DNA of 64,000 nt from Trinickia acidisoli (GCF_017315725.1 NZ_JAFLRG010000001.1:2232001-2296000); one strand, 5' to 3'; positions 25,062-34,390 are shown, numbered from the stretch's first letter. Program-made: numbers and translations. Notes: generated by a model not told the origin, from the letters alone.

Positions 25062-25400
25062 TCAATGCGCCTGCATCTTCGAGAAGAGATTGAGCACGAC
25101 GACACCGGCCACGATCAACGATAGTCCGGCCATGGCGGCGAAATCCGGCACCTGACGATAGAGCACCATCGCCACCAGCGTGATGAGCACGATGCCGACC
25201 CCGGACCAAATCGCATAGACGATACCGACGGGCATCGTCTTGAGTGTCATCGACAAGCAATAGAAGGCGAGCGCGTACCCGGCGACGACGACGAGCGCCG
25301 GCGCCAGCCGCGTGAAACCCTCCGATGCGCGCAAAGCCGACGTGCCGATCACTTCGGCGACGATCGCGATCGCCAACCAAACATATCCAGAGCCGCGCAT
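25062..25400 (-). CDS. small multidrug resistance (SMR) efflux protein
   Basis: 112 residues with four membrane helices filling the length. The essential membrane-embedded Glu is Glu16 in AIAIVAEVIGTSALRASEGF; other signature parts are YALAFYCLSMTLKTMPVGIV and YAIWSGVGIVLITLVAM. EmrE/QacE-type proteins work as dimers that exchange protons for cationic drugs or guanidinium. The stop codon is 18 bp from the small hypothetical gene; upstream, the UPF0303 gene ends three bases before its start, so the two are co-transcribed. Confidence 0.92.
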   Translation of the reverse strand: MRGSGYVWLAIAIVAEVIGTSALRASEGFTRLAPALVVVAGYALAFYCLSMTLKTMPVGIVYAIWSGVGIVLITLVAMVLYRQVPDFAAMAGLSLIVAGVVVLNLFSKMQAH

Positions 25401-25403
25401 CGA

Positions 25404-25901
25404 TCAAACCTCATCGAGCGCGAGCTCGGCGAAATCGTGATCGAGCTCGGCGCACAGCGCTTCGACGACGAGTTCGTGATCGGCCCGCTGCGAGAGCCCC
25501 GACACGGTGACGGCGCCGATCGCGCCGACGCCCGCGAGCGTAATCGGGAACGAGCCGCCAGCCGCGGCATACTCGGCCGCGGGCAGGCCGTACTTGTCGG
25601 CGAGCGTCGCGCCCGACTGCTGCAAGCGCAGCGCAATTGCGTAGGAACTGCGACGAAAGTGCGCGACGACGTTGCTCTTGCGCCGCACCCACGCAGCATT
25701 GTCGGGTGCGGTCCCATCGAGCACGCTGAAAAAAAGCGGCAAGCCGAACGTGCGGACGTCGATGGCGAGCACGTGGTTTCGCGCGATAGCCAGCTCGCGC
25801 AGGAAAGCGCCGAGCGCCCACGCGCGGGTTGCGTCGAATCGCGGAAAGACGAGCACCCGTTCCTGCTTTGCAATCGCTTGGAGGTCGTGATCGAGGTTCA
25901 T
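25404..25901 (-). CDS. UPF0303-family protein (GlcG/heme-degrading domain)
   Basis: 165 residues, [20 protein letters not shown]. The family pattern is clear: [14 protein letters not shown] [35 protein letters not shown], and the glycine-rich [20 protein letters not shown] followed by [17 protein letters not shown]. Bacterial UPF0303 proteins have no firmly known role; related GlcG-type folds bind heme or small acids. It lies three bases upstream of the SMR gene, so a two-gene operon is likely. Confidence 0.87.
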   Translation of the reverse strand: MNLDHDLQAIAKQERVLVFPRFDATRAWALGAFLRELAIARNHVLAIDVRTFGLPLFFSVLDGTAPDNAAWVRRKSNVVAHFRRSSYAIALRLQQSGATLADKYGLPAAEYAAAGGSFPITLAGVGAIGAVTVSGLSQRADHELVVEALCAELDHDFAELALDEV

Positions 25902-26069
25902 GAGCCGATTCTAGCGCAGCGGCATCGATCCCCGCGTTCGCAAACGCGTCGCGTGTTTGGCGTGTCCCGTCGAGTTCGTCGGCTTCATCGGCTTCCCGCC
26001 AATGCCATGCGCTGTCGATTGCTGTTGCACGGCAACATGGTTTCCCCTATAATCTCATCTTTCGACGGA

Positions 26070-26146
<77 letters not shown>

Positions 26147-26265
26147 AAAACGCCAAAACCAAAACGCTCCCAAAACGCTCGTCGACACGCTGCAAACGCG
26201 AAATAAAACGGAAGGTGTACGCCAAAGCGCCCTTTCAAACGCAAATGCACCGCGAAAACATCGAA

Positions 26266-26291
26266 GCCTGATCCCTGGATCAGGCTTTTTT
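26266..26291 (+). terminator. intrinsic terminator after tRNA-fMet
   Basis: GCCTGATC, loop CCTG, GATCAGGC, then TTTTTT. It is 120 bp after the tRNA. The stretch between is A/C-rich and has no gene. Confidence 0.85.
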
Positions 26292-26487
26292 GTTTCTCCA
26301 ACCCCTAGATGCCTCCTCGTTCCCTCGCTTCCGCGCGGCATCCGTCGCAACCCTTTATGCATTCCGGTTTCCTATTGCGCACGGTAATCGCGGCTCCTAT
26401 CGTTGAGTAGGCAACAACCAAAGCTGTATGACAAGCGCCGCATGCTCGCCGACAGCCTAACAACAACGATAGTTATGGAGACCCCCT
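26292..26487. other. intergenic region before the OFA transporter
   Basis: About 196 bp, no gene. GGAG at 26476 is the ribosome-binding site for the GTG start at 26488. Confidence 0.35.
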
Positions 26488-27888
26488 GTGAACAGCATGA
26501 CCGACCCGACCGGCCTCGCCGGCGCACCCCCATTTTTTTCGAAGCAAGCGACCGTTGCCAAGCCCGGTTTTTCGCGCTGGATGGTGCCTCCCGCCGCCCT
26601 CGCGGTGCACCTGTGCATCGGCCAGGCCTATGCCTTCTCCGTGTTCAACGGGCCATTGACGAAAGTCATCGGCATCACGCAATCGGCACCCAATGACTGG
26701 TCGCTGACCACGCTCGGCTGGATCTTCTCGTTGGCGATCGTCTTCCTCGGGCTGTCGGCCGCGTTCGCGGGCAAGTGGCTCGAACACGTCGGGCCGCGCC
26801 GCACGATGTTGACGGCTGCGTGCTGTTTCGGTGGCGGCTTCCTGATTTCCGCGATTGGGGTATGGCTGCATCAGATCGTGCTGCTGTATCTCGGCTACGG
26901 CGTGATCGGCGGGATCGGGCTCGGCCTCGGCTACGTCTCGCCCGTGTCCACGCTGATCCGCTGGTTCCCCGACCGCCGCGGCATGGCGACGGGCATGGCC
27001 ATCATGGGCTTCGGCGGCGGCGCGATGATTGCCGCGCCGCTCTCGGTAGCGCTGATGAAGCACTTCAAAAGCGCGACGAGCGTGGGCGTGGCAGAAACGT
27101 TCGTCGTGCTCGGCATCGTCTACTTCATCTCGATGACGATCGGCGCACTGGCGATCCGCGTGCCGCCGGCCGATTGGAAGCCGGCCGGCTGGGTGCCTCC
27201 CGACACGGCGCACAAGATGATCACGCGCAATCACGTGCACATCGATCAAGCCCTGACGACGCCGCAGTTCTACCTCGTCTGGCTCGTGCTGTTCCTGAAC
27301 GTGACGGCCGGCATCGGCATTCTCGGCCAGGCGTCCGTCATGATTCAGGAAAGCTTCAAGAACACGGTGACGCCGGCCGCCGCGGCCGGTTTCGTCGGTC
27401 TGCTCTCGCTGTTCAACATGGGCGGGCGATTCGTTTGGGCCTCGTCCTCGGACAAGCTCGGGCGCAAGAACACCTACTCCGTGTTCTTCGTGCTCGGCGC
27501 CGTGCTCTATTACTTCGTGCCCAACTTCGCGACGACGGGCAACATCGCTTTGTTCGTGCTCTCGTATTGCGTGATTCTGTCGATGTACGGCGGCGGGTTC
27601 TCCACCGTTCCGGCGTATCTGGCCGATCTGTTCGGCACGGCCTTCGTCGGCGGCATTCACGGACGCCTGCTGACGGCATGGGCCGCCGCCGGCGTGGCAG
27701 GCCCGGTACTCGTGAACTACATCCGCGCCTATGAGGTCGCACACGGCGTTGCCAAGGCCGATGCCTACACGATGACGGTCCACATCATGGCCGCGCTGCT
27801 CGTCGTCGGCTTTATCTGCAACTTGCTCGTCAAGCGCGTCGACGCCAAGCATCACATGAGCGACGCACAACTCGCGGCGGAAGGCTAA
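26488..27888 (+). CDS. OFA-family MFS transporter (oxalate/formate antiporter type)
   Basis: 466 residues from the GTG at 26488 (an ATG at 26497 is possible). Twelve membrane segments. OFA features: AVHLCIGQAYAFSVFNGPLT near the N-terminus, LGYGVIGGIGLGLGYVSPVS, RWFPDRRGMATGMAIMGFGG, and GGFSTVPAYLADLFGTAFVG with IHGRLLTAWAAAGVAGP. Members exchange oxalate for formate or carry other monocarboxylates. The glyoxylate operon upstream would fit oxalate use, but no oxalyl-CoA genes are in the window. A 43-residue partner gene follows 13 bp later. Confidence 0.92.
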   Translation: MNSMTDPTGLAGAPPFFSKQATVAKPGFSRWMVPPAALAVHLCIGQAYAFSVFNGPLTKVIGITQSAPNDWSLTTLGWIFSLAIVFLGLSAAFAGKWLEHVGPRRTMLTAACCFGGGFLISAIGVWLHQIVLLYLGYGVIGGIGLGLGYVSPVSTLIRWFPDRRGMATGMAIMGFGGGAMIAAPLSVALMKHFKSATSVGVAETFVVLGIVYFISMTIGALAIRVPPADWKPAGWVPPDTAHKMITRNHVHIDQALTTPQFYLVWLVLFLNVTAGIGILGQASVMIQESFKNTVTPAAAAGFVGLLSLFNMGGRFVWASSSDKLGRKNTYSVFFVLGAVLYYFVPNFATTGNIALFVLSYCVILSMYGGGFSTVPAYLADLFGTAFVGGIHGRLLTAWAAAGVAGPVLVNYIRAYEVAHGVAKADAYTMTVHIMAALLVVGFICNLLVKRVDAKHHMSDAQLAAEG

Positions 27889-27901
27889 GGAGATCCGGGC
27901 A

Positions 27902-28033
27902 ATGGAAAACGCTACGCAAACCACCCAGCAAACGAGCGCCCTCAGTCTCATCGTGTTTTGGGCCTACGTGCTCATCCCGCTGATCTGGGGCGTCGTCAAT
28001 ACCCTGACCCAGGCCATGAAGCTCTTCGGCTGA
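27902..28033 (+). CDS. small membrane protein, MFS transporter small subunit
   Basis: 43 residues: MENATQTTQQTSALSLIVFW, then a single membrane helix (about residues 15-36) ending in NTLTQAMKLFG. AAGGAG lies at a good distance from the ATG. It is 13 bp after the OFA transporter gene and is followed by a terminator, so the two make one operon. Small one-helix proteins of this kind accompany OFA-type transporters in many proteobacteria and are annotated as small subunits; whether they are needed for transport is not known to me. Confidence 0.82.
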   Translation: MENATQTTQQTSALSLIVFWAYVLIPLIWGVVNTLTQAMKLFG

Positions 28034-28059
28034 TCGCACCGACGCGCCGCATACGCACC

Positions 28060-28087
28060 GAGCCGGGCAATGCCCGGCTCTTTTTTT
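28060..28087 (+). terminator. intrinsic terminator of the OFA operon
   Basis: GAGCCGGGC, loop AAT, GCCCGGCTC, then seven Ts, 27 bp after the small-subunit stop. Confidence 0.93.
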
Positions 28088-28181
28088 GCATCGGGCGGCA
28101 CGGGGTCCGAACATAACGGCGGCGTGCAGCACGCCGCGCGCCCGGTGATACACTCGCATCACTCTGTTCCGCGCGCCCCCT

Positions 28182-28727
28182 ATGAAATTCTGCTCAGTCT
28201 GCGGCCACGCAGTCAGCTTACGCATTCCACCCGGTGACAATCGCGAGCGTTTCGTCTGCGAAAGCTGCGGCACCGTGCATTATCAGAATCCCCGCAACGT
28301 CGTGGGCACCGTTCCCGTCTGGGAAGACAAGGTGCTGCTGTGCCGTCGCGCAATCGAGCCGCGCTACGGCTATTGGACCCTGCCGGCGGGCTTCATGGAA
28401 ATGGGCGAGACGACGGCCGAAGCCGCCTCGCGCGAAACGCTCGAGGAAGCCGGCGCGCGTGTGGAGGTGCAGCATTTGTTCTCGCTGCTGAACGTCCCGC
28501 ACGTCCATCAAGTGCATATGTTCTATCTCGCCCGTCTGCTCGATATCAACGTCGAGGCCGGCGAGGAGAGCCTGGAAGTACGCCTGTTCGACGAGGCGGA
28601 CATCCCGTGGGACGACATCGCCTTCCCGACGGTGGGACAAACGCTACGCTTTTTCTTCGCTGACCGTTCGGCCGGCAGCTACGGGCTGCATACCGGCGAC
28701 ATCTTCCGCTCGCTGCGCGACGGCTGA
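28182..28727 (+). CDS. Nudix hydrolase with zinc ribbon (NudC-like)
   Basis: 181 residues. An N-terminal zinc ribbon (FCSVCGHA and [15 protein letters not shown]) precedes the Nudix box [23 protein letters not shown] at about residues 64-86, with all Glu ligands present. Such proteins hydrolyse nucleoside-diphosphate derivatives; NudC acts on NADH and NAD caps but has a longer C-terminal part, so the exact substrate is uncertain. The stop is four bases before aat, so it is in the same transcript as aat, bpt and probably pyrD. Confidence 0.9.
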   Translation: MKFCSVCGHAVSLRIPPGDNRERFVCESCGTVHYQNPRNVVGTVPVWEDKVLLCRRAIEPRYGYWTLPAGFMEMGETTAEAASRETLEEAGARVEVQHLFSLLNVPHVHQVHMFYLARLLDINVEAGEESLEVRLFDEADIPWDDIAFPTVGQTLRFFFADRSAGSYGLHTGDIFRSLRDG

Positions 28728-28731
28728 GCGC

Positions 28732-29469
28732 ATGGTTCCTTGGCTCGGCCCCGACGATCCCTTTCCGCCCGTCGAGCGCGCGCTCGGCCACGCGAGCGGC
28801 GCGCCCGGCTTGCTTGCCGCCAGTTCCGATCTGCTGCCATGGCGGGTTGTCGAAGCCTACCGCCAAGGCATCTTTCCGTGGTACTCGGACGGCCAGCCCG
28901 TTCTGTGGTGGAGCCCCGATCCGCGGATGGTGCTGCTGCCGCGCGAATTCAAAGTCTCGCCGTCGCTGCGCAAAACGCTCAAGCGCGTGCTGCACGATCC
29001 GCGCTGGGACGTGCGCGTCGATGCCGACTTCCCCGCCGTCATGCGCAGTTGCGCGCAAGCGCCGCGCCGCGGCCAGCGCGGCACTTGGATCACTGCCGAG
29101 ATCATCGATGCGTACGCGTCGCTGCATCGCATCGGCAATGCGCACAGTATCGAAGCGTGGCTCGACGGCCAGCGCGTGGGCGGCCTCTACGGCGTCTCGC
29201 TCGGCAGGATGTTCTTCGGCGAATCGATGTTCGCGCACGTGAGCGACGCGTCGAAGATCGCGCTAGCAGCGCTCGTCGGGCACCTGCGCCGTCACGAAAT
29301 AGAAATGATAGACTGCCAGCAGAACACGCCGCATTTGGCGTCCCTTGGCGGGCGCGAAATCGCGCGCAAGACGTTCGTCGCCCATGTCGGCACCGCCGTG
29401 GCCGAGGCACCGATACCGTGGTGCTTCGATAAAACGGCGCTGCTCGAAGTCCTGCCGCATGCGGTGTAG
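28732..29469 (+). CDS. aat: leucyl/phenylalanyl-tRNA-protein transferase
   Basis: Adds Leu or Phe to proteins with N-terminal Lys or Arg, marking them for ClpS/ClpAP. 245 residues. Family motifs: [20 protein letters not shown] near residue 42, [19 protein letters not shown], and [20 protein letters not shown] with [18 protein letters not shown] near the C-terminus. It starts four bases after the Nudix gene and is followed 73 bp later by bpt, the companion N-end-rule enzyme. Confidence 0.96.
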   Translation: MVPWLGPDDPFPPVERALGHASGAPGLLAASSDLLPWRVVEAYRQGIFPWYSDGQPVLWWSPDPRMVLLPREFKVSPSLRKTLKRVLHDPRWDVRVDADFPAVMRSCAQAPRRGQRGTWITAEIIDAYASLHRIGNAHSIEAWLDGQRVGGLYGVSLGRMFFGESMFAHVSDASKIALAALVGHLRRHEIEMIDCQQNTPHLASLGGREIARKTFVAHVGTAVAEAPIPWCFDKTALLEVLPHAV

Positions 29470-29542
29470 GTTGACGCTCGCGCCGCCCGCCGATGGTCGA
29501 GGCGGCACGCTAGAACAACGGACGATGCATTGAGAGCCGCCG

Positions 29543-30322
29543 ATGACTCACCCGAATGAGCTGCCGCTTTCACCGCTTTCCGCACTGCAGTTTTACGCGA
29601 CCGCGCCCTATCCCTGCAGCTATCTGGAAGGCCGCATCGCGCGCTCGCAAGTCGCAACGCCGAGCCACCTGATCAACTCCGATGTCTACACCGAGCTTGT
29701 CAAGGCTGGATTCCGGCGCTCGGGCGTGTTCACCTACCGGCCCTATTGCGAAGGCTGCCGCGCCTGCGTGCCCGTGCGCGTACCGGTGGCCGCGTTTGCG
29801 CCGAACCGCACGCAGCGGCGCATCTGGAAGCGGCATGGGACACTCGTCGCCTCGGTCGCGCCGCTGCACTACGAAGAAGAGCACTATGTGCTCTACATGC
29901 GCTACCAGGCCGCGCGTCATGCGGGCGGCGGGATGGATCGCGACAGCCGGGACCAGTACGAGCAATTCCTGCTGCACAGCCGGATCAACTCGCGCCTCGT
30001 CGAGTTCCGTGAGCCGCCCGATTCGCCAAGCGATGCCGGCGCACTACGCATGGTCAGCATGATCGATATCCTCGGCGACGGCCTCTCGTCGGTCTATACG
30101 TTCTTCGAACCGGACGCGCCGCACGCGAGCTACGGCACCTACAACATCCTTTGGCAAATCGAGCAAGCGCGGAGCCTGGGGCTGCCATACGTCTATCTCG
30201 GCTACTGGATACGTGAGAGCCCGAAGATGGCTTACAAGGCGAATTTCCGGCCGCTCGAAGGGCTCGTGGACGGATGCTGGGCGCCGCTCGGCACCACGGC
30301 TACCGATGCCGCTCGCACCTGA
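29543..30322 (+). CDS. bpt: aspartate/glutamate leucyltransferase (bacterial N-end rule)
   Basis: Transfers Leu to proteins starting with Asp or Glu. 259 residues. Sequence marks are the N-terminal [20 protein letters not shown], the Cys cluster [18 protein letters not shown] near residue 70, and [20 protein letters not shown] with [20 protein letters not shown]. Formerly named arginyl-tRNA transferase (ate) after the eukaryotic ATE1 relative. With aat it provides both branches of the bacterial N-degron pathway. Confidence 0.95.
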   Translation: MTHPNELPLSPLSALQFYATAPYPCSYLEGRIARSQVATPSHLINSDVYTELVKAGFRRSGVFTYRPYCEGCRACVPVRVPVAAFAPNRTQRRIWKRHGTLVASVAPLHYEEEHYVLYMRYQAARHAGGGMDRDSRDQYEQFLLHSRINSRLVEFREPPDSPSDAGALRMVSMIDILGDGLSSVYTFFEPDAPHASYGTYNILWQIEQARSLGLPYVYLGYWIRESPKMAYKANFRPLEGLVDGCWAPLGTTATDAART

Positions 30323-30462
30323 CGCAGGGGTCGACGCGCGCTCGGCAATCCGGCAAGTGGCGGCGGCCGCGCCACGCGGTCGCGCGAATTACCACGCCAG
30401 TGTCCGGCACCCTGACCGAAACCGCTAAAATAGCCGGTTTTCTTTTTCCCACCGACCCTTCC

Positions 30463-31506
30463 GTGCTCAGCTCCCTTTACCCGCTCGTTCGCAGCCGTCT
30501 CTTTCGCATGGATGCGGAAGATGCCCACCACCTCACGCTAGGCATGCTCGGCGCCGCCGGCCGCACCGGGCTTGCGCGCCTACTCGCGCCGCACGTGCCC
30601 GATTTGCCGCGTACCGTGATGGGCATTGCCTTCCGCAATCCGGTCGGCCTCGCGGCCGGGCTCGACAAGGAAGGCGCCTGCATCGACGGGCTCGCCGCAC
30701 TCGGCTTCGGTTTCATCGAGGTCGGCACCGTCACGCCGCGCGCGCAGCCCGGCAATCCCCGCCCGCGCATCTTCCGGCTTCCCGAAGCGGGCGCGCTCAT
30801 CAACCGAATGGGCTTCAACAACGACGGCGTCGATCAGTTCGTCAAGAACGTGCAGGCCGCGCGCTATCGCGGGCCGCTCGGCCTGAACATCGGCAAGAAC
30901 GCCGATACGCCGATCGAGCGCGCCGCCGAAGATTATTTGTACTGCCTCGAACGCGTCTATCCGTTTGCGAGCTATGTGACGATCAACATCTCGTCGCCGA
31001 ACACGAAGAACTTGCGGCAACTGCAAGGCGCGAACGAACTCGACGCGCTCATTGGCGCGCTGAAGGACAAGCAGCAGCGTCTCGCCGACCTGCACGGCAA
31101 GCTCGTGCCGCTCGCGCTGAAGATCGCGCCCGATCTCGACGACGAGCAGATCGAGGCGATCGCCGACACGCTGCTGCGCCACGGCATCGAAGGCGTCATC
31201 GCCACCAATACCACGCTCTCTCGCGCAGCCGTCACAGGCATGGCGCATGCGGACGAAACCGGCGGGCTATCGGGCAAGCCCGTCTTCGATGCATCGAACG
31301 CCGTCATCCGCAAGCTGCGCGCGCAAGTGGGCGATGCAGTCGCCATCATCGGCGTGGGCGGCATCGCCTCGGGCGAGGACGCCGTGGCGAAACTCGCCGC
31401 AGGGGCGTCGCTCGTGCAGGTCTATACCGGGTTCATCTATCGCGGCCCGGCGCTCGTCGGCGAATGCGTCGACGCGATCGCTCACATGCATACGGCACGT
31501 ATATAG
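30463..31506 (+). CDS. pyrD: dihydroorotate dehydrogenase (quinone), class 2
   Basis: Fourth step of pyrimidine synthesis, passing electrons to the quinone pool at the inner membrane. The GTG at 30463 gives [20 protein letters not shown] and 347 residues, the usual size; the open frame upstream is not conserved. FMN-barrel motifs: [20 protein letters not shown], the class 2 catalytic Ser region [35 protein letters not shown], and [20 protein letters not shown]. The short N-terminal helices are the membrane/quinone contact of class 2. The aat-bpt-pyrD order is conserved in Burkholderiaceae. Confidence 0.96.
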   Translation: MLSSLYPLVRSRLFRMDAEDAHHLTLGMLGAAGRTGLARLLAPHVPDLPRTVMGIAFRNPVGLAAGLDKEGACIDGLAALGFGFIEVGTVTPRAQPGNPRPRIFRLPEAGALINRMGFNNDGVDQFVKNVQAARYRGPLGLNIGKNADTPIERAAEDYLYCLERVYPFASYVTINISSPNTKNLRQLQGANELDALIGALKDKQQRLADLHGKLVPLALKIAPDLDDEQIEAIADTLLRHGIEGVIATNTTLSRAAVTGMAHADETGGLSGKPVFDASNAVIRKLRAQVGDAVAIIGVGGIASGEDAVAKLAAGASLVQVYTGFIYRGPALVGECVDAIAHMHTARI

Positions 31507-31587
31507 ACATAAACAAACGATATTTATGGCCTGATTGCAATTTCGCTATCATGGCTGCACTCGCGAAGGCGCGCTGGTGCGCTTTGC

Positions 31588-31591
31588 CAAG
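31588..31591 (+). repeat. IS target-site duplication, left (CAAG)
   Basis: CAAG directly outside the left inverted repeat; the same four bases directly follow the right inverted repeat at 32777. Confidence 0.8.
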
Positions 31592-32776
31592 GGAACCTCT
31601 GATCAAGTGACGACCCGGGGGCTTGTGGGTAAGATGCTCGCCGACACGAACGAACCAAGAACAAGAAGGACGATGAAGCAGATCAGCTTTGCAACGCTGG
31701 CCGAGACGGGCAAGAAACGCAGGACCAAGCGCGAGCGGTTCCTCGAAGAGATGGAGCAGGTGGTGCCGTGGGCGAAGCTGATTGCATTGATCGAACCGCA
31801 CTACCCGAAAGCGGGCCGAGGTCGCCGGCCGCGCGGCTTGGAAACGATGCTGCGCATTTACTTCATGCAGCAATGGTTCAACTTGTCCGATCCGGGCATG
31901 GAAGACACGCTCTATGACGTGCCGTGCATGCGGGCGTTCGCGAAGCTGGACCTGTTCGACGAGTCGATGCCGGACGAAACGACGATCCTGAAGTTTCGGC
32001 GCCTGCTGGAGCAGCACCGGTTGATGGCAGCGATCATGAACACGATCAACGAGGTGCTGGAGGGCAAGGGCCTGCTGCTCAAGGGCGGCACGATGGTCGA
32101 TGCGACGATCATTCATGCACCGCCGTCGACCAAGAACGAGAGCAAGCAACGCGATCCCCAGATGCACCAGACGAAAAAGGGCAACAACTGGTTCTTCGGC
32201 ATGAAGATTCATGTGGGAGCAGACGTGGACAGCGGACTGGTCCATACGGTCTCGGTGACGCCGGCCAACGCGCCGGATGTGAGCCAGTTGCCCAAACTGC
32301 TGCGCGAAGACGACCGGGCCGTATTCGGCGACAAAGGCTACGTCGATAATCGCATCAAGCGCGCGGCGCGTCAGGCAGGCGTGTTCTGGGGCGTGTCGCT
32401 CAAAGCGAGCGCGCAGCACAAGCTGTCCGGGGCGAACAAGCGGTTCAACCGGAAGATGTCGTCGATTCGCAGCCGAGTCGAGCATGTGTTTCGCGTTATC
32501 AAGCGGCAATTCGGCTATAGCAAGGTGCGCTACAAGGGACTGGCGAAGAACGCGGCCCAAGTGTTCACCTTGATCGGGCTGACCAATCTCTATCTGGCGA
32601 GGCGAGCGATGCTGACGTAAGCGGGGAAGATGCGTCCGCTGCACGCCCAGCGGGCGCACACCGGGGCGAAAAGCCACGGGATCAGCGGGAAATCGGGCGT
32701 ATTTCAGACCCACCCCAAAAAAATCGGCCCTTCCGGCCGATCGGCAACGCATCAGCAGAACCTGTTCAGAGGTTCC
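31592..32776 (+). mobile_element. complete IS5-family insertion sequence
   Basis: 1185 bp with terminal inverted repeats GGAACCTCTGATCA (left) and GGAACCTCTGAACA (right, reverse complement), flanked by a 4-bp CAAG duplication, as expected for the IS5 group (YTAR-like target). It carries one intact transposase gene. It is inserted between pyrD and the ABC binding-protein gene, exactly at the latter's ribosome-binding site. Confidence 0.92.
31673..32620 (+). CDS. IS5-family transposase
   Basis: 315 residues from the ATG at 31673 (AGAAGGA upstream); the frame extends to the IS edge. A DUF772-type N-terminus (RGRRPRGLETMLRIYFMQQW) precedes the DDE domain. The first Asp is in GGTMVDATIIHAPPSTKNES, the second in AVFGDKGYVDN after NNWFFGMKIHVGADVDSGLV, and the Glu in SSIRSRVEHVFRVIKRQFGY, the Y-(2)-R-(3)-E-(6)-K pattern of IS5. 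No frameshift is seen, so the element may still be mobile. Confidence 0.94.
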   Translation: MKQISFATLAETGKKRRTKRERFLEEMEQVVPWAKLIALIEPHYPKAGRGRRPRGLETMLRIYFMQQWFNLSDPGMEDTLYDVPCMRAFAKLDLFDESMPDETTILKFRRLLEQHRLMAAIMNTINEVLEGKGLLLKGGTMVDATIIHAPPSTKNESKQRDPQMHQTKKGNNWFFGMKIHVGADVDSGLVHTVSVTPANAPDVSQLPKLLREDDRAVFGDKGYVDNRIKRAARQAGVFWGVSLKASAQHKLSGANKRFNRKMSSIRSRVEHVFRVIKRQFGYSKVRYKGLAKNAAQVFTLIGLTNLYLARRAMLT

Positions 32777-32780
32777 CAAG
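32777..32780 (+). repeat. IS target-site duplication, right (CAAG)
   Basis: Copies 31588-31591. It forms the first part of CAAGGAG, the ribosome-binding site of the gene starting at 32793. Confidence 0.8.
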
Positions 32781-32792
32781 GAGACGAAGACG

Positions 32793-33590
32793 ATGAAACT
32801 AACGAAGCTCAAGCACATCCTGACGGCCGGGTTGATCGGCATGACCTTCGTAGCGGCCACGGCGCACGCCGAGGATCTGCTCGATCAAGTCAAAGCGCGC
32901 GGCACGCTGCGCATCGGCTGCGAAGGGACGTTCCCGCCGTTCGACTCGAAGGCGGCGAACGGCGAGCTCGTCGGGTTCGACGTCGACATCGCCAAGGCCG
33001 TCGCCGCGAAGCTCGGCGTGAAGCCCGAGTTCATCACGACCGAGTGGAGCGGGATCATCGCCGGGTTGCAAGCGGGCAAGTTCGACGTGATCGTCAATCA
33101 GGTCGGCATCACCCCCGAACGCCAAAAGGCGCTCGATTTTTCACCCGGCTACACGTTCTCGGGTGCCGAGCTGATTCAGCGCAAGAACGACGATCGCCAA
33201 TTCAAGTCGCTCGAAGACTTGAAGGGACATAAGCTCGGCGTCGGTCTAGGCACGAACTACATGGACATGGCGAAGTCGGTGCCGGGCATCGACGTCAAGA
33301 CGTATCCGGGCGCGCCCGAGTACCTGAGCGATCTTTCGGCCGGGCGCATCGACGCAGCGCTGAACGACCGCTTGATGGTGGCTTACCTGCTCAAGAACTC
33401 GCAGTTGCCGCTGCGCCCCGGTGCGATGGTCGGCTCGGCCAATCCTTCGGGGATTCCGTTCAAGAAGGACAATCCGAAATTTGCGAAGGCGATCGACGAT
33501 GCGATGGCGCAACTCGAAGCCGATGGGACGTTCGCGAAGATTTCCGACAAGTGGTTTGGTATCGACGTGACGAAGCCGACAGCCAAATAA
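32793..33590 (+). CDS. amino-acid ABC transporter substrate-binding protein
   Basis: 265 residues. The signal peptide (MKLTKLKHILTAGLIGMTFV, cleavage after AHA at about 26) directs it to the periplasm. The family-3 solute-binding fold follows: LRIGCEGTFPPFDSKAANGE, LVGFDVDIAKAVAAKLGVKP, the amino-acid carboxylate-binding NQVGITPERQKALDFSPGYT, and NDRLMVAYLL. It is like cystine or polar amino-acid binding proteins. The permease follows at 33731 after a terminator-like hairpin; no ATPase gene is here. An IS element separates the gene from its original promoter. Confidence 0.92.
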   Translation: MKLTKLKHILTAGLIGMTFVAATAHAEDLLDQVKARGTLRIGCEGTFPPFDSKAANGELVGFDVDIAKAVAAKLGVKPEFITTEWSGIIAGLQAGKFDVIVNQVGITPERQKALDFSPGYTFSGAELIQRKNDDRQFKSLEDLKGHKLGVGLGTNYMDMAKSVPGIDVKTYPGAPEYLSDLSAGRIDAALNDRLMVAYLLKNSQLPLRPGAMVGSANPSGIPFKKDNPKFAKAIDDAMAQLEADGTFAKISDKWFGIDVTKPTAK

Positions 33591-33617
33591 ACGGCAAGCC
33601 GGACAGTTAAGCGCACG

Positions 33618-33652
33618 AGGGCGGCATCACATAGATGCCGCCCTTCGCTTTT
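33618..33652 (+). terminator. hairpin between binding-protein and permease genes
   Basis: AGGGCGGCAT, loop CACATAG, ATGCCGCCCT, then TCGCTTTT. It would lower expression of the permease relative to the binding protein, a usual feature of importer operons. Confidence 0.7.
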
Positions 33653-33730
33653 GTGGCGCGTATATCATGTGCGCTCGCGTACGCAGCGCTTACCGGCAAA
33701 ACTCGTTAGCGGTCCTTAACAATAAACGCC

Positions 33731-34390
33731 ATGTCCACCACCACCCTGCTCGTTCAATCGATGCCCGTGCTCGCGCAGGGCGCCGTCTTGACGGTCAAGT
33801 TCGCGGTTCTGTCGATGATCTTCGGGCTCGTCGCAGCCGTCTTCCTTGCGCTGATGGGCATCAGCCACAGCAAGCCGCTCAATTGGATCGCGCGGATCTA
33901 CGTGAGCATCATGCGCGGTACACCGCTGCTCGTGCAGATCTTCGTCATTTATTACGGACTGCCAAGTATCGGGATCTCGCTCGATCCCACGCCGGCCGGC
34001 GTCATCGCGCTATCGGCGAACGTCGCGGCGTATCTATCGGAAAGCATGCGCGGCGCGATCAACGGCATCCAGCGAGGCCAATGGCTCGCCGCCTATAGTC
34101 TCGGGCTCTCGCGCCGCCAAACCCTGCGCTACGTGATCGGGCCGCAGGCGCTGCGTATCGCCGTGCCCAGCCTGTCGAACAGCCTGATCAGCCTCATCAA
34201 GGACACGTCGCTCGTCTCGGTCATTACGGTCACCGAACTCTTACGCAGCGCGCAGGAGATCATCGCATCGACCTATCAGCCGCTACCGCTCTACCTCGCC
34301 GCGGCGGGCGTCTACTGGGTGCTGTGCCAAGTGCTCGAATGGGTGCAGCACCGCTACGAGCGCCGGCTCGCCTTGCCGACGCGCCATTGA
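33731..34390 (+). CDS. amino-acid ABC transporter permease
   Basis: 219 residues, about five membrane segments, with a His/Glu/Gln-type permease pattern: GAVLTVKFAVLSMIFGLVAA, YVSIMRGTPLLVQIFVIYYG, and the EAA loop AAYSLGLSRRQTLRYVIGPQ ALRIAVPSL that contacts the ATPase. KDTSLVSVITVTELL is also typical. It resembles the cystine permease TcyL/YecS. It works with the binding protein at 32793; its ATPase must be coded elsewhere or be shared. Confidence 0.92.
   Translation: MSTTTLLVQSMPVLAQGAVLTVKFAVLSMIFGLVAAVFLALMGISHSKPLNWIARIYVSIMRGTPLLVQIFVIYYGLPSIGISLDPTPAGVIALSANVAAYLSESMRGAINGIQRGQWLAAYSLGLSRRQTLRYVIGPQALRIAVPSLSNSLISLIKDTSLVSVITVTELLRSAQEIIASTYQPLPLYLAAAGVYWVLCQVLEWVQHRYERRLALPTRH

Noticed and set aside
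26473..27951. 492-codon reverse frame over the OFA transporter
   Set aside because: Shadow of a certain membrane protein; its Asp/His/Arg-rich sequence has no motif.
31433..32860. 475-codon reverse frame across the IS element
   Set aside because: Antisense to the transposase and to both IS ends; a real gene would not match the element limits this way.
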